In this document: in pieces, positions 1 to 5,675 of the stretch
How positions within the stretch are numbered: position 1 is the stretch's first letter
Layout: each line of letters starts with the position of its first letter
From: Gemmatimonadota bacterium
GTDB taxonomy: Bacteria > Gemmatimonadota > Gemmatimonadetes > Gemmatimonadales > GWC2-71-9
Assembly (NCBI GenBank): GCA_029862935.1
Contig: JAOTWK010000114.1
Coordinates: 1 to 9,325 of the forward strand
DNA: 9,325 bases
Direction: 5' to 3'
Position numbers and translations under genes: made by a program
The notes under the pieces: model-generated
What the model was told of the DNA's origin: nothing
The model's input: only the letters and a program-made list of their open reading frames with translations
Databases searched by the model: none

Positions 1-40
1 GATCCAGAGTCAGACGTGTTGCCAGTTACACCACGGGGCA
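1..40 (-). tRNA. tRNA-Gln, anticodon CUG, partial (3' half beyond left edge)
   Basis: The minus strand from 40 to 1 reads as the 5' half of a tRNA. It has an acceptor arm TGCCCCG with U at position 1, as is typical of bacterial tRNA-Gln. A D arm of the GGTGTAA...GGCAACAC type follows, then an anticodon stem TCTGA and a loop CTCTGGA whose middle triplet is CTG (glutamine). The window ends two bases into the 3' side of the anticodon stem, and those two bases pair correctly. The variable loop, T arm and CCA status cannot be seen. It lies 11 nt downstream of tRNA-Ala on the same strand, so the two are probably cotranscribed. Confidence 0.85.
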
Positions 41-51
41 CCGGTCCTAAG

Positions 52-124
52 TGGAGCTGAGGGGGCTCGAACCCCTGACCTCCTGGGTGCGATCCAGGCG
101 CTCTCCCAACTGAGCTACAGCCCC
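52..124 (-). tRNA. tRNA-Ala, anticodon CGC
   Basis: This is a complete 73-nt cloverleaf. The acceptor GGGGCTG pairs with CAGCTCC, the D stem is GCTC/GAGC, the anticodon stem is CCTGG/CCAGG, the T stem is AGGGG/CCCCT and the T loop is TTCGAGC. The anticodon CGC lies at 91-89 and reads alanine codon GCG. Pair 3-70 is G-U, the classical alanyl-tRNA synthetase identity element, and the discriminator base is A. The 3' CCA is not encoded: the bases after the discriminator are CTT. The end must therefore be made by 3' processing and CCA addition. The gene for ribonuclease Z, which performs the first step, lies just upstream on the same strand. Confidence 0.97.
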
Positions 125-137
125 AAGACTGACAGTC

Positions 138-161
138 GGGCGGTCAGGCGGTCGGGCGATC
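138..161 (+). repeat. Short tandem octamer array upstream of tRNA-Ala
   Basis: Three consecutive 8-nt units read on the plus strand: GGGCGGTC, AGGCGGTC and GGGCGATC. Shifted by a few bases they become GGTCAGGC and GGTCGGGC, similar to the GGCAGGGC units found upstream of mutY and inside mutY. The array lies between the terminator-like hairpin and the 5' end of tRNA-Ala. No function can be assigned. It belongs to the octamer repeat family described in the findings. Confidence 0.6.
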
Positions 162-182
162 CCGGCCAGCTGCGCGCCCTAG

Positions 183-221
183 ACAATAATACCCTGCCCG
201 GGCCTCTGGGCCCCGGCAGGG
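183..221 (-). terminator. Probable Rho-independent terminator after rnz
   Basis: Positions 192-221 form a strong GC-rich hairpin: 12 base pairs with one internal C-C mismatch and a 4-nt loop, TCTG. On the minus strand it is followed by the T-rich run TATTATTGT (191-183). It begins about 53 nt after the rnz stop codon and lies before the tRNAs, as expected for a terminator of the rnz transcript. The T tract is interrupted, so efficiency is uncertain. TATTAT within the tract also resembles a -10 box and might serve the tRNA genes, but no -35 box fits upstream of it. Confidence 0.6.
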
Positions 222-274
222 TTACATAAACTAGGCCACACTCGAAGTTCTGTAAAGGTTGCGTAGTCTTGCGG

Positions 275-1219
275 TTAGGACCCCTCGCCAGGGAACGGCA
301 CGTCTACTCCGAGCCCGTCCTTGGCAACCAGCGTCTCGGGAAAGACCGCGGCAGCTTCCTCTCGCAAGATCTCCGGCGTCGCCGAGTAGCGGGCGGACAC
401 ATGGGTCAGCACGAGCCGCTTCACGCGCGCCGCTAATGCGACCTGTGCGGCCTCCCGCGCGGTCGCGTGGTCGGTCTCTTTGGCCCGCTCCTGTTCCTCT
501 TGACCGAATGTCGCCTCGTGGACCAGCAGGTCAGCCCCCTCGGCGGCCGCAACGACGGTTTCGCAGGGGCGCGTATCCCCGCTGTAGACAACCAACCGTC
601 CCGGTCGTGGCTGGCCAACCAAGTCATCCGGACCGACCGACCGCGTTGTTACCTGACTGCCCTCCCCTACCTCGAACTCCACGGTCTCTCCGCGATGCAG
701 CCGCCCCCACAACGGGCCTTCAGGCACGCCGAGCGCGCGCGCCTTGTCGGGATCGAAGCGGCCGAGACGCTCGTGCTCTCGGAGCGCGTATCCCACCGCG
801 TCTCGTCCGTGTTGCACGGGGATCACCTCGAGGTCGTACTCGGGTCGCCGAAGCACATCACCCGGATTGAGCTCGTGGATCTCGATCTCGAACGGCGTTC
901 GTTCCACACCCAGCTGCACGGCCTCCCCGAGATATCGTTTGGCCCCGCGCGGCCCGTACAGGTGCAGGGGTTCTTCTCGCCCCTGGAGGCCCAACGTGCG
1001 CACGAGTCCGATAACCCCCAAGAAATGATCGGCGTGAAAGTGAGAGACAAAGATCTCGGACAGGGTGAAGCCGACCCCATAGCGCATCATCTGCCGTTGC
1101 GTCCCCTCACCGCACTCGAAGAGGAACGTCTCACCTTCGCGCGTGACCGCGATCGACGAGACTCCGCGCTCGACGGTAGGCCGCGCAGCAGATGTTCCGA
1201 GAAACGTGAGGGAGAGCAT
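275..1219 (-). CDS. rnz: Ribonuclease Z (tRNA 3'-processing endonuclease)
   Basis: This 314-residue protein is a metallo-beta-lactamase-fold endonuclease that cuts precursor tRNAs after the discriminator base, making the 3' end ready for CCA addition. It starts with the typical MLSLTFLGTSAARPT strand. The zinc motif HFHADH is at residues 60-65, followed by His137, Asp215 in YSGDTRP, HEATF at 234-238, His251 and His273 in LTHVSARY. Together these supply the full expected metal-binding set. Residues about 152-180 match the extended flexible arm of the short RNase Z form that binds the tRNA elbow. Length is normal for the family. The ATG at 1219 fits the conserved N-terminus, but the bases before it are C-rich with no Shine-Dalgarno sequence. 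A long inverted repeat ends 21 nt upstream. The gene is followed by a terminator-like hairpin and CCA-less tRNA-Ala. Confidence 0.96.
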   Translation of the reverse strand: MLSLTFLGTSAARPTVERGVSSIAVTREGETFLFECGEGTQRQMMRYGVGFTLSEIFVSHFHADHFLGVIGLVRTLGLQGREEPLHLYGPRGAKRYLGEAVQLGVERTPFEIEIHELNPGDVLRRPEYDLEVIPVQHGRDAVGYALREHERLGRFDPDKARALGVPEGPLWGRLHRGETVEFEVGEGSQVTTRSVGPDDLVGQPRPGRLVVYSGDTRPCETVVAAAEGADLLVHEATFGQEEQERAKETDHATAREAAQVALAARVKRLVLTHVSARYSATPEILREEAAAVFPETLVAKDGLGVDVPFPGEGS

Positions 1220-1234
1220 GGGGGAAGCTAACGC

Positions 1235-1317
1235 GAGATGCGGGATACGGGGTACGGGATACGGTCGGCGGATTGGGCTCTCTTACCGCGTATCGCGTGT
1301 CCCGTATCCCGTGCCTA
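1235..1317. repeat. Opposed heptamer arrays forming a long inverted repeat between mlaD and rnz
   Basis: On the plus strand, 7-nt units run from 1242: GGGATAC, GGGGTAC, GGGATAC, then the degenerate GGTCGGC. On the minus strand, reading down from 1310, the units are GGGATAC, GGGACAC, GCGATAC and GCGGTAA. The two arrays face each other. Segment 1241-1263 pairs with 1289-1311 over 23 positions, with 20 Watson-Crick pairs, two G-T wobbles and one mismatch, around a loop of about 25 nt. It starts just after the mlaD stop codons (TGA directly followed by TAG in frame) and ends 21 nt before the rnz start. It could act as a terminator, an RNA-stabilising hairpin or simply be repeat debris. No T tract follows it. 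Confidence 0.75.
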
Positions 1318-2208
1318 TCAGAACACCCTCACGTTGACGTACCGCCCAGGGCGTGCGCGCACATCGTCCAGCAGCAACCTGAGAGATACGAGCACGTTGT
1401 GCATGTCCGTATGGAGCGTCGTGTCGGTGAGAGCCCGACCCAGGCTGCCTTCCGGTGACTGCATCAGCTGGATCATCATCGCCAGATTCTGGGCGACGGC
1501 CGCCAAGCCCTCGGTCATCTCGCGCACGCCTTCTGCGATCTCGTCCATTTGCGACAAGGACTCGTTGATGGCGGGATTGGAGAGCGTCGAGTCCAACGCC
1601 TTGGCAGCGCTTTGAAGCGAGACCAGTGATGCCGCGGCGCTTTCAGCCATCGGGCCGGACCCCAAACGAGCCACGACGTCCATTGCCCGTCCGGTCGCAG
1701 CCAGGGTCTGCCGTACTTGCGCTGCGAGTTCCGGAGAGAGCAATTCGCGGGAGCGCTGTAGCACGCGCGTTGCTTCATCGGCCAACTCGGCCGCGCCGGC
1801 CGCCAACTCGGTTTCCTGGCGACCCGTGATCATGGCGTCGGACGGTAAGAGCTCTTCCGCCGTCCCCGGCGAGTAGGACACGTACTTGGCACCGAGAAAA
1901 TCGAGTGACCGAATCGACGCCGCTGCGTCGACGCGCGGTCGAACGCGCTGGTCGACCTCGAGATCCACTTGCACGTGACCCACGTCGTGCAGCGTGACCT
2001 TGGCGACACGGCCGACACTGACCCCGGAAATCTGCACGGGATCCCCCGTGGTCAGTCCACTCACGACCGTAAACTCCACCGGGACAATGATCCTGCCGCG
2101 GTTCGTGAGTGACTGCCCGGTGAGCCACATCAAGCCGCCAACGAAGACCACGATGGCAGCGAGCACCAGAGCGCCGACGGTGAGTTCCTGTTTGTAGTAA
2201 AGATCCAT
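1318..2208 (-). CDS. mlaD: MlaD-like MCE-domain lipid transport protein
   Basis: This 296-residue substrate-binding component belongs to an MCE/Mla-type ABC lipid transporter. It is anchored in the inner membrane and probably forms a ring through which phospholipids pass. Residues about 9-30 form one transmembrane helix directly after a short cytoplasmic start, MDLYYKQELTVG. The MCE domain covers about 39-118, with the characteristic GLTTGDPVQISGVSVGRV at 51-68. The rest, about 130-275, is alanine-, leucine- and glutamate-rich and looks like long helices, which in this family extend the periplasmic tunnel. The C-terminus ends in RPGRYVNVRVF, a motif that looks conserved rather than random. 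The start ATG has a GAAAGAG-like ribosome site close upstream and lies 12 nt after the mlaF stop, so the two genes are cotranscribed. Tandem stops TGA and TAG end the gene. The name mlaD is by family; substrate is not shown. Confidence 0.9.
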   Translation of the reverse strand: MDLYYKQELTVGALVLAAIVVFVGGLMWLTGQSLTNRGRIIVPVEFTVVSGLTTGDPVQISGVSVGRVAKVTLHDVGHVQVDLEVDQRVRPRVDAAASIRSLDFLGAKYVSYSPGTAEELLPSDAMITGRQETELAAGAAELADEATRVLQRSRELLSPELAAQVRQTLAATGRAMDVVARLGSGPMAESAAASLVSLQSAAKALDSTLSNPAINESLSQMDEIAEGVREMTEGLAAVAQNLAMMIQLMQSPEGSLGRALTDTTLHTDMHNVLVSLRLLLDDVRARPGRYVNVRVF

Positions 2209-2220
2209 AGCTCTTTCGCC

Positions 2221-2970
2221 TCAGCGGGCCACGCCAGACCCAAAGTCGCGCTCGAGAAACTGCCGCACGGCTGGGTCCCGACTTTCACGCATCTCATCGG
2301 GCGTCCCTACCATACGGATCTGGCCCTCCGCGAGCAACGCCACCCGATCGCCCACCCTGAACGACCCACGGACGTCATGTGAGACAACTATGCCCGTCAC
2401 CCCCAACTCATCCTGGAGTTTCTGGATCAGCGCATCGATGATATCAGCATTGACCGGATCGAGCCCCGACGTCGGTTCGTCGTATAGGAGATAGTTGGGC
2501 TTGCCGGCAATGGCCCGCGCAATGCCGACCCGCTTCCTCATGCCGCCGGAGAGGTCCCCGGGGAACTTCTCCGCGGTTTCGGGCGACAAGTTCACGAGAC
2601 CCAGACACTCCCGTACCCGCTCTTGGCAGTAACGATGGTCCGACGCCTGCTTCTCGTCCGTAATGCCGAGGCGGATGTTCTCCGCGACGTCCATGGAATC
2701 GAACAGCGCGCCAAACTGAAACACATAGCCAATGCGCATGCGCAGCTTGGCGAGCTCCTGTCGCTTGAGCTGCGCGACCGGTTGCTCGTCCACGATCACA
2801 TCTCCGGCATCCGGATGGATCAGCCCGTTGATGTGCTTGAGCAGCACGCTCTTGCCGACGCCTGACGGTCCCAACAGGGCGACCGTCTGACCGTCGAACA
2901 CTTCCAAGTCGACGCCGTCCAGCACGACGTTGTCGCCAAATTGCTTATATACGCCCCGAAGCTCGATCAT
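2221..2970 (-). CDS. mlaF: MlaF-like ABC transporter ATP-binding protein
   Basis: This 249-residue cytoplasmic ATPase powers the MlaE permease in phospholipid transport. All ABC motifs are present: Walker A GPSGVGKS at 34-41, Q-loop Gln85 in YVFQFGALFDSM, signature LSGGMRKR at 140-147, Walker B LLYDEP with Glu165, D-loop SGLDP and switch His198 in VVSHD. The FQFGALFDSM and LSGGMRKRVGIARAI segments are typical of the MlaF subfamily rather than of general importers. I chose the ATG at 2970, which begins MIELRGVYKQFG. An upstream ATG at 3036 would add 22 residues rich in Cys, Arg and Trp that merely translate GC-rich spacer. A weak GGGGTGG ribosome site lies 4 nt before the chosen start. It is followed by mlaD after 12 nt. 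Its usual neighbour mlaE is separated from it by mutY on the opposite strand. Confidence 0.94.
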   Translation of the reverse strand: MIELRGVYKQFGDNVVLDGVDLEVFDGQTVALLGPSGVGKSVLLKHINGLIHPDAGDVIVDEQPVAQLKRQELAKLRMRIGYVFQFGALFDSMDVAENIRLGITDEKQASDHRYCQERVRECLGLVNLSPETAEKFPGDLSGGMRKRVGIARAIAGKPNYLLYDEPTSGLDPVNADIIDALIQKLQDELGVTGIVVSHDVRGSFRVGDRVALLAEGQIRMVGTPDEMRESRDPAVRQFLERDFGSGVAR

Positions 2971-3095
2971 GCTGCCACCCCACCACGCCGCCGCCCCGCG
3001 GCAGAAGGAGCAGTGGCGGCAGCAGCGGCAGCACACCCGGCATTCGCGCTACCGCCCTGCCGCCCTGCCACCCTGCCGCCGTATCTTCCACCTTC
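2971..3095. other. Divergent GC-rich spacer between mlaF and mutY
   Basis: This 125-bp gap lies between the divergent starts of mlaF (minus) and mutY (plus), so promoters for both should lie here or just inside the genes. I can find no convincing -35/-10 pair in it. Positions 2990-3034 are rich in GGCAG and GCAGC motifs, and 3046-3080 hold an octamer array. The spacer has an open frame on the minus strand, which is why a false 22-residue extension of mlaF can be read from it. Confidence 0.6.
3046..3080 (-). repeat. Tandem octamer array upstream of mutY
   Basis: On the minus strand the units are GGCAGGGT (3077-3070), GGCAGGGC (3069-3062), GGCAGGGC (3061-3054) and the degenerate GGTAGCGC (3053-3046), preceded by a partial unit GGC. 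The 8-nt period is exact. The array ends 15 nt before the mutY start codon, where a ribosome binding site and promoter would be expected. Units of the same type appear at 138-161 and inside mutY. Confidence 0.75.
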
Positions 3096-3797
3096 ATGCC
3101 TTCCTCCGTCCCTGCCAACTCCCTCTCCTTCAAGCGCCGACTGCTCAAGTGGTTTCGGGCGGTGGGTCGGGACCTGCCGTGGCGAAGAACGCGCGATCCG
3201 TATCGCGTGATCGTCTCCGAGTTCATGCTGCAACAGACACAGGTCTCTCGCGTCGTCGATTTCTATGCGCGATTCGTCAGACGGTTCCCCACGGTCGAGG
3301 CTCTTGCCAGGGCGCGCCCGCACCGCGTCAGAGAAGCATGGCAGGGACTCGGCTACTACCGTCGGGCGGCACATCTTCATCAATTGGCCCGCACGGTCGT
3401 CGACGAACACGACGGAGATATCCCGAGCCGACCGGAACTGCTCACCACTTTGCCGGGCGTCGGACGCTACACGGCCGGTGCCGTGGCCAACTTCGCGTAC
3501 GAACGACGAGTGCCCGCGGTGGACACCAACGTGGCGAGGGTGCTCAGTCGGGCGTTTGGACGGGTCAGAGGGGGCAGGAGGGGCAGCACTGCTGCGGCGG
3601 GGCGGCAGAACGGCAGGCTTGGTCAACACGCCATCTGGGATCTTGCCGCTCGCATCCTGCCGACGCGTGCGCGAACCGCATGGGAGTTCAACCAAGCGCT
3701 CATGGACTTGGGCGCGACGGTCTGTACCGCGCGGAACCCGAAATGCTCTCACTGCCCGGTCCAACCCGCTTGCCGGATGGGGAGACGGAGGAGGTGA
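3096..3797 (+). CDS. mutY: A/G-specific adenine glycosylase MutY, short form without C-terminal domain
   Basis: This is a base-excision repair enzyme expected to remove adenine mispaired with 8-oxoguanine or guanine. Its 233 residues contain the whole catalytic core: the general-acid Glu42 in SEFMLQQTQV, the helix-hairpin-helix LPGVGRYTAGAV at 119-130, catalytic Asp143 in VDTNVARVL, and the iron-sulphur cluster ligands Cys210, Cys217, Cys220 and Cys226 (C-x6-C-x2-C-x5-C). Tyr125 takes the place of the lysine found in bifunctional glycosylases. Two things are odd. First, the protein stops seven residues after the last cluster cysteine, so the NUDIX-like 8-oxoguanine-recognition domain of typical ~350-residue MutY proteins is missing. 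Second, residues about 157-176 are a Gly/Arg-rich stretch about 11 residues longer than in E. coli MutY, encoded by octamer-like repeats. No clear ribosome site precedes the ATG. It could alternatively be a related mismatch glycosylase of the MIG type. Confidence 0.88.
   Translation: MPSSVPANSLSFKRRLLKWFRAVGRDLPWRRTRDPYRVIVSEFMLQQTQVSRVVDFYARFVRRFPTVEALARARPHRVREAWQGLGYYRRAAHLHQLARTVVDEHDGDIPSRPELLTTLPGVGRYTAGAVANFAYERRVPAVDTNVARVLSRAFGRVRGGRRGSTAAAGRQNGRLGQHAIWDLAARILPTRARTAWEFNQALMDLGATVCTARNPKCSHCPVQPACRMGRRRR
3573..3619 (+). repeat. Octamer-like repeat inside mutY
   Basis: Within the mutY coding strand the units GGCAGGAG (3573-3580) and GGGCAGCA (3581-3588) are followed by GGCGGGGC (3596-3603), GGCAGAAC (3604-3611) and GGCAGGCT (3612-3619). 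They resemble the GGCAGGGC units of the spacer upstream, 500 bp away. The stretch also contains a perfect 6-1-6 palindrome, GCAGCACTGCTGC, at 3583-3595. It encodes the low-complexity insertion between the catalytic Asp helix and the next core helix, and the reading frame is kept. Confidence 0.55.
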
Positions 3798-3833
3798 CAA
3801 GAGCAATTCGCAGTGACCCGATGCATACGCTCA

Positions 3834-3868
3834 CCGTCCCTTATCGCTTATGCCGTATCCCTTATCCC
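3834..3868 (-). repeat. Heptamer array directly after mlaE
   Basis: In the mlaE coding direction, five 7-nt units follow the stop codon after 6 nt: GGGATAA, GGGATAC, GGCATAA, GCGATAA and GGGACGG. The array fills nearly half of the 77-bp convergent gap between mutY and mlaE (3798-3874). No classical terminator hairpin is seen in that gap. The same repeat follows mlaD and nadE. Confidence 0.75.
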
Positions 3869-3874
3869 TGCTCG

Positions 3875-4708
3875 TCACACCAGCAACACCTGTGACAGGA
3901 ACGCATCCAGCGCGAGGATCAACACGGAGGCGATGACCACCGCCCCTGTCGTTGCGCGACCGACTCCCTCGGCCCCCTTCTGTGTGTTGAACCCCATGTA
4001 GCACGGCACCACCGTGACCGCGAGTCCGAAGAACACAGACTTGATCATCGAGTACCACAAGTCATAGGGCTTGAAGAAATACCGGGCGCCGTACACGAAG
4101 TCGTAGTTCGTGATCTCCAAGGTTTGGCGCGCCGCACCCCAGCCGGAAAAGATGCCGATCAGGTCGGCAAAGATCACCAAGACCGGCAACATCAGTGTGC
4201 CGGCCACGACACGCGGAATCACCAGATGCGAAATGGGCGAGCGACCAAGGCTCTCCAATGCATCGATCTGCTCGGTGACCCGCATCGTTCCCAGCTCAGC
4301 GGCGTAGCGTGCTCCAATGCGACCCGCCAAAATCAGCGCCGTCAGCACCGGGCCCAGCTCCAAGATGATCGACTCGACGATTACGCCGGCCGCGAAGTAA
4401 ACGGGGATACTCCCTGTGAACTGATACCCCGCCTGAAGCGACGTCACACCCCCAGCGAACGCGGCCGTGAGCAGCACGATGAAGAGCGAACCGACCCCGA
4501 CGTGCATCGACTGCTCGACCGTGCGCGGAATCCAAATGCGCCACTCGGCCAACCCCCGCACGATCTCGACCATCAGGTAGGAGAAGCGGCCGACATGCGT
4601 CGCGATGCGCAGCATAGCCCGGCCGACGTGTCGCGGGATGTCGTAGATCGGCGTCTCCACCGGCATACGATAGGCCTGCGTGAGACGCCAACGTTCTTGT
4701 GCGGCCAT
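3875..4708 (-). CDS. mlaE: MlaE-like lipid ABC transporter permease
   Basis: This 277-residue inner-membrane permease of the MlaE/YrbE family is the partner of MlaF and MlaD in moving phospholipids across the envelope. The family hallmark, ELGPVLTALILAGRIGARYA, is followed by AELGTMRVTEQIDALESLG. A polar and amphipathic N-terminal region leads into about five membrane helices, beginning at roughly residue 73 (SLFIVLLTAAFAGGV) and including LVIPRVVAGTLMLPVLVIF and a last helix near the C-terminus. The start chosen is the ATG at 4708. A TTG lies immediately before it, and AGGAG at 4716-4712 sits only 3 nt from the ATG and directly against the TTG, so spacing is short either way. A further ATG at 4666 is possible. 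It follows the small membrane-protein gene after 42 nt. The genes for MlaF and MlaD come only after mutY on the other strand. Confidence 0.93.
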   Translation of the reverse strand: MAAQERWRLTQAYRMPVETPIYDIPRHVGRAMLRIATHVGRFSYLMVEIVRGLAEWRIWIPRTVEQSMHVGVGSLFIVLLTAAFAGGVTSLQAGYQFTGSIPVYFAAGVIVESIILELGPVLTALILAGRIGARYAAELGTMRVTEQIDALESLGRSPISHLVIPRVVAGTLMLPVLVIFADLIGIFSGWGAARQTLEITNYDFVYGARYFFKPYDLWYSMIKSVFFGLAVTVVPCYMGFNTQKGAEGVGRATTGAVVIASVLILALDAFLSQVLLV

Positions 4709-4750
4709 CAACTCCTAACCTGAATTGGAGGGAACGGCTGGCAATGCCAA

Positions 4751-5212
4751 TCAGAGCACATACCAAGCCAAGAGCGCAATGACCGCAAGGGTCCCGGAGA
4801 TCACCGTGATCCACGCCGATCGCCTGCGATACATCTCGAACGCGGGCGGCAGCTCGCCTTTACTGGACGGAACGGCGAGCGCTCCCATCCGGGACGCCGT
4901 TGGAAGGCCTACGAACAGCACCATGAACCCGGCGAGGAGTCCCGCCACGATCATCACCCACAGCCGCGGCTCACGCATCAGATCACCCAAGCCCTCGGTA
5001 TCGAGTGACATCGTGAGCACCACGCCAGACCCCAATACGAGGAGAGCGCCGAACCCGATGACCAACGTGTGCAATCGCGCGAGTAGCCGAAACGCGCCGG
5101 CCCGGACTTCGACCGATTCCTGCTTCACACCCATCTCGATCATCAGGCCTGCGAGCCCTCCGCCAATCCACATCGCGCATCCCAGCACGTGCGTGAAGAG
5201 TAGGAGCGACAC
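4751..5212 (-). CDS. Small four-helix membrane protein, DUF2269/CopD-like
   Basis: This 153-residue integral membrane protein of unknown function has four hydrophobic helices at about 2-25, 48-68, 82-104 and 132-153. The start SLLLFTHVLGCAMWIGGG resembles the first helix of DUF2269 and CopD-like membrane proteins, where a His and Trp-x-Gly-Gly are conserved. His8 and His48 lie in helices and could bind haem or metal, but this is inference. The start is GTG at 5212, supported by AGAGGAG at 5228-5222, with AGGAG 9 nt upstream of the GTG. The DUF2203 stop codon TAG ends at 5213, directly against this start, so translation is probably coupled. mlaE follows 42 nt later, hinting at an envelope role. 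Family assignment is tentative; no enzyme motif is seen. Confidence 0.75.
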   Translation of the reverse strand: MSLLLFTHVLGCAMWIGGGLAGLMIEMGVKQESVEVRAGAFRLLARLHTLVIGFGALLVLGSGVVLTMSLDTEGLGDLMREPRLWVMIVAGLLAGFMVLFVGLPTASRMGALAVPSSKGELPPAFEMYRRRSAWITVISGTLAVIALLAWYVL

Positions 5213-5644
5213 CTATTCCGTCTCCTCTGTCACCGGCTGGTGCCGCAGCGGTTGGCGACCGGCAAACCCCGCATCGACTTCGTGCCAGAACGCCACTTCC
5301 GGCTCACCAAGTTTCCAGCAGAGCTGGACCTCGCGGTCCCCGAAGCGGCTACGAAAGTCCACCAAGCCACCCTCGAAGCCTTTGAACACGCAACCGACCC
5401 CAGAAAGCTCGTTGATGAAGTCGTTGATGCGCTGCGCGTATTGGTCGACTTCCTCACGCAGCGCAAGCTGTTCCTCGGTTTCTCCGTTCTCGCTCGTCAC
5501 CCCGCCCGCAAGGATCTCGTAACGCTGGATACAGTCCCGCCAGCAATCGTAATCCGCAAGGATATCCTCCACGATCCGGCGTACGTAGGGCAGCGTGGCA
5601 TTTGCTTCATCGACGGTGAAGTACTTCACCGCAGTCTCGCTCAT
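5213..5644 (-). CDS. DUF2203 family protein
   Basis: This 143-residue soluble protein matches the uncharacterised DUF2203 family. The N-terminus has the typical KYFTVDEANATLPYVRRIVEDI pattern in two parts, KYFTVDEANATLP and VRRIV. Residues about 50-80 are predicted helical and charged. The conserved C-terminal half contains GCVFKGFEGGLVDF, LCWKLGEPEVAFWHE and GFAGRQPL, all near-invariant in the family. There is no signal peptide or membrane segment. The biochemical role is unknown; proteins of this family often occur as small conserved genes in GC-rich environmental bacteria. The ATG at 5644 is well supported by GAGGA at 5656-5652, 7 nt upstream. It follows the DUF819 gene after 31 nt and abuts the next gene without a gap. 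Confidence 0.92.
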   Translation of the reverse strand: MSETAVKYFTVDEANATLPYVRRIVEDILADYDCWRDCIQRYEILAGGVTSENGETEEQLALREEVDQYAQRINDFINELSGVGCVFKGFEGGLVDFRSRFGDREVQLCWKLGEPEVAFWHEVDAGFAGRQPLRHQPVTEETE

Positions 5645-5675
5645 TGTTGATTCCTCGGTCCTTTCAACGCGTGGT

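Noticed and set aside
228..256. Possible minus-strand promoter TTTACA, 17-nt spacer, TAGTTT
   Set aside because: The -35 is good but the -10 matches only half the consensus, and transcription would start directly at the terminator-like hairpin.
467..1231. Long plus-strand open frame of 254 codons opposite rnz
   Set aside because: It is antisense to a gene with complete RNase Z motifs. It shows no recognisable domain and is explained by high GC content.
2930..2951. TTGTCG and TATATA as a plus-strand promoter for mutY
   Set aside because: The spacing is only 10 nt, and the sequence lies within conserved mlaF codons.
2971..3036. A 22-residue N-terminal extension of MlaF rich in Cys, Arg and Trp
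   Set aside because: It translates the GC-rich spacer. MlaF homology starts at MIEL (2970), and ABC ATPases of this family do not carry such an extension.
2930..3895. Plus-strand open frame of 321 codons overlapping mutY in another frame
   Set aside because: It is Arg/Pro/His-rich, matches no family, crosses the repeats, and overlaps mutY, whose catalytic and cluster residues are intact.
4738..4750. Short palindrome TGGCAATGCCA between the small membrane protein and mlaE
   Set aside because: It is only 5 bp per arm with a single base between, has no T tract, and is not distinguishable from chance.
4725..5522. Plus-strand open frame of 265 codons opposite the DUF2203 and DUF2269-like genes
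   Set aside because: It is Ser/Pro/Thr/Arg-rich with no domain. Both opposite genes have conserved motifs and good ribosome sites.
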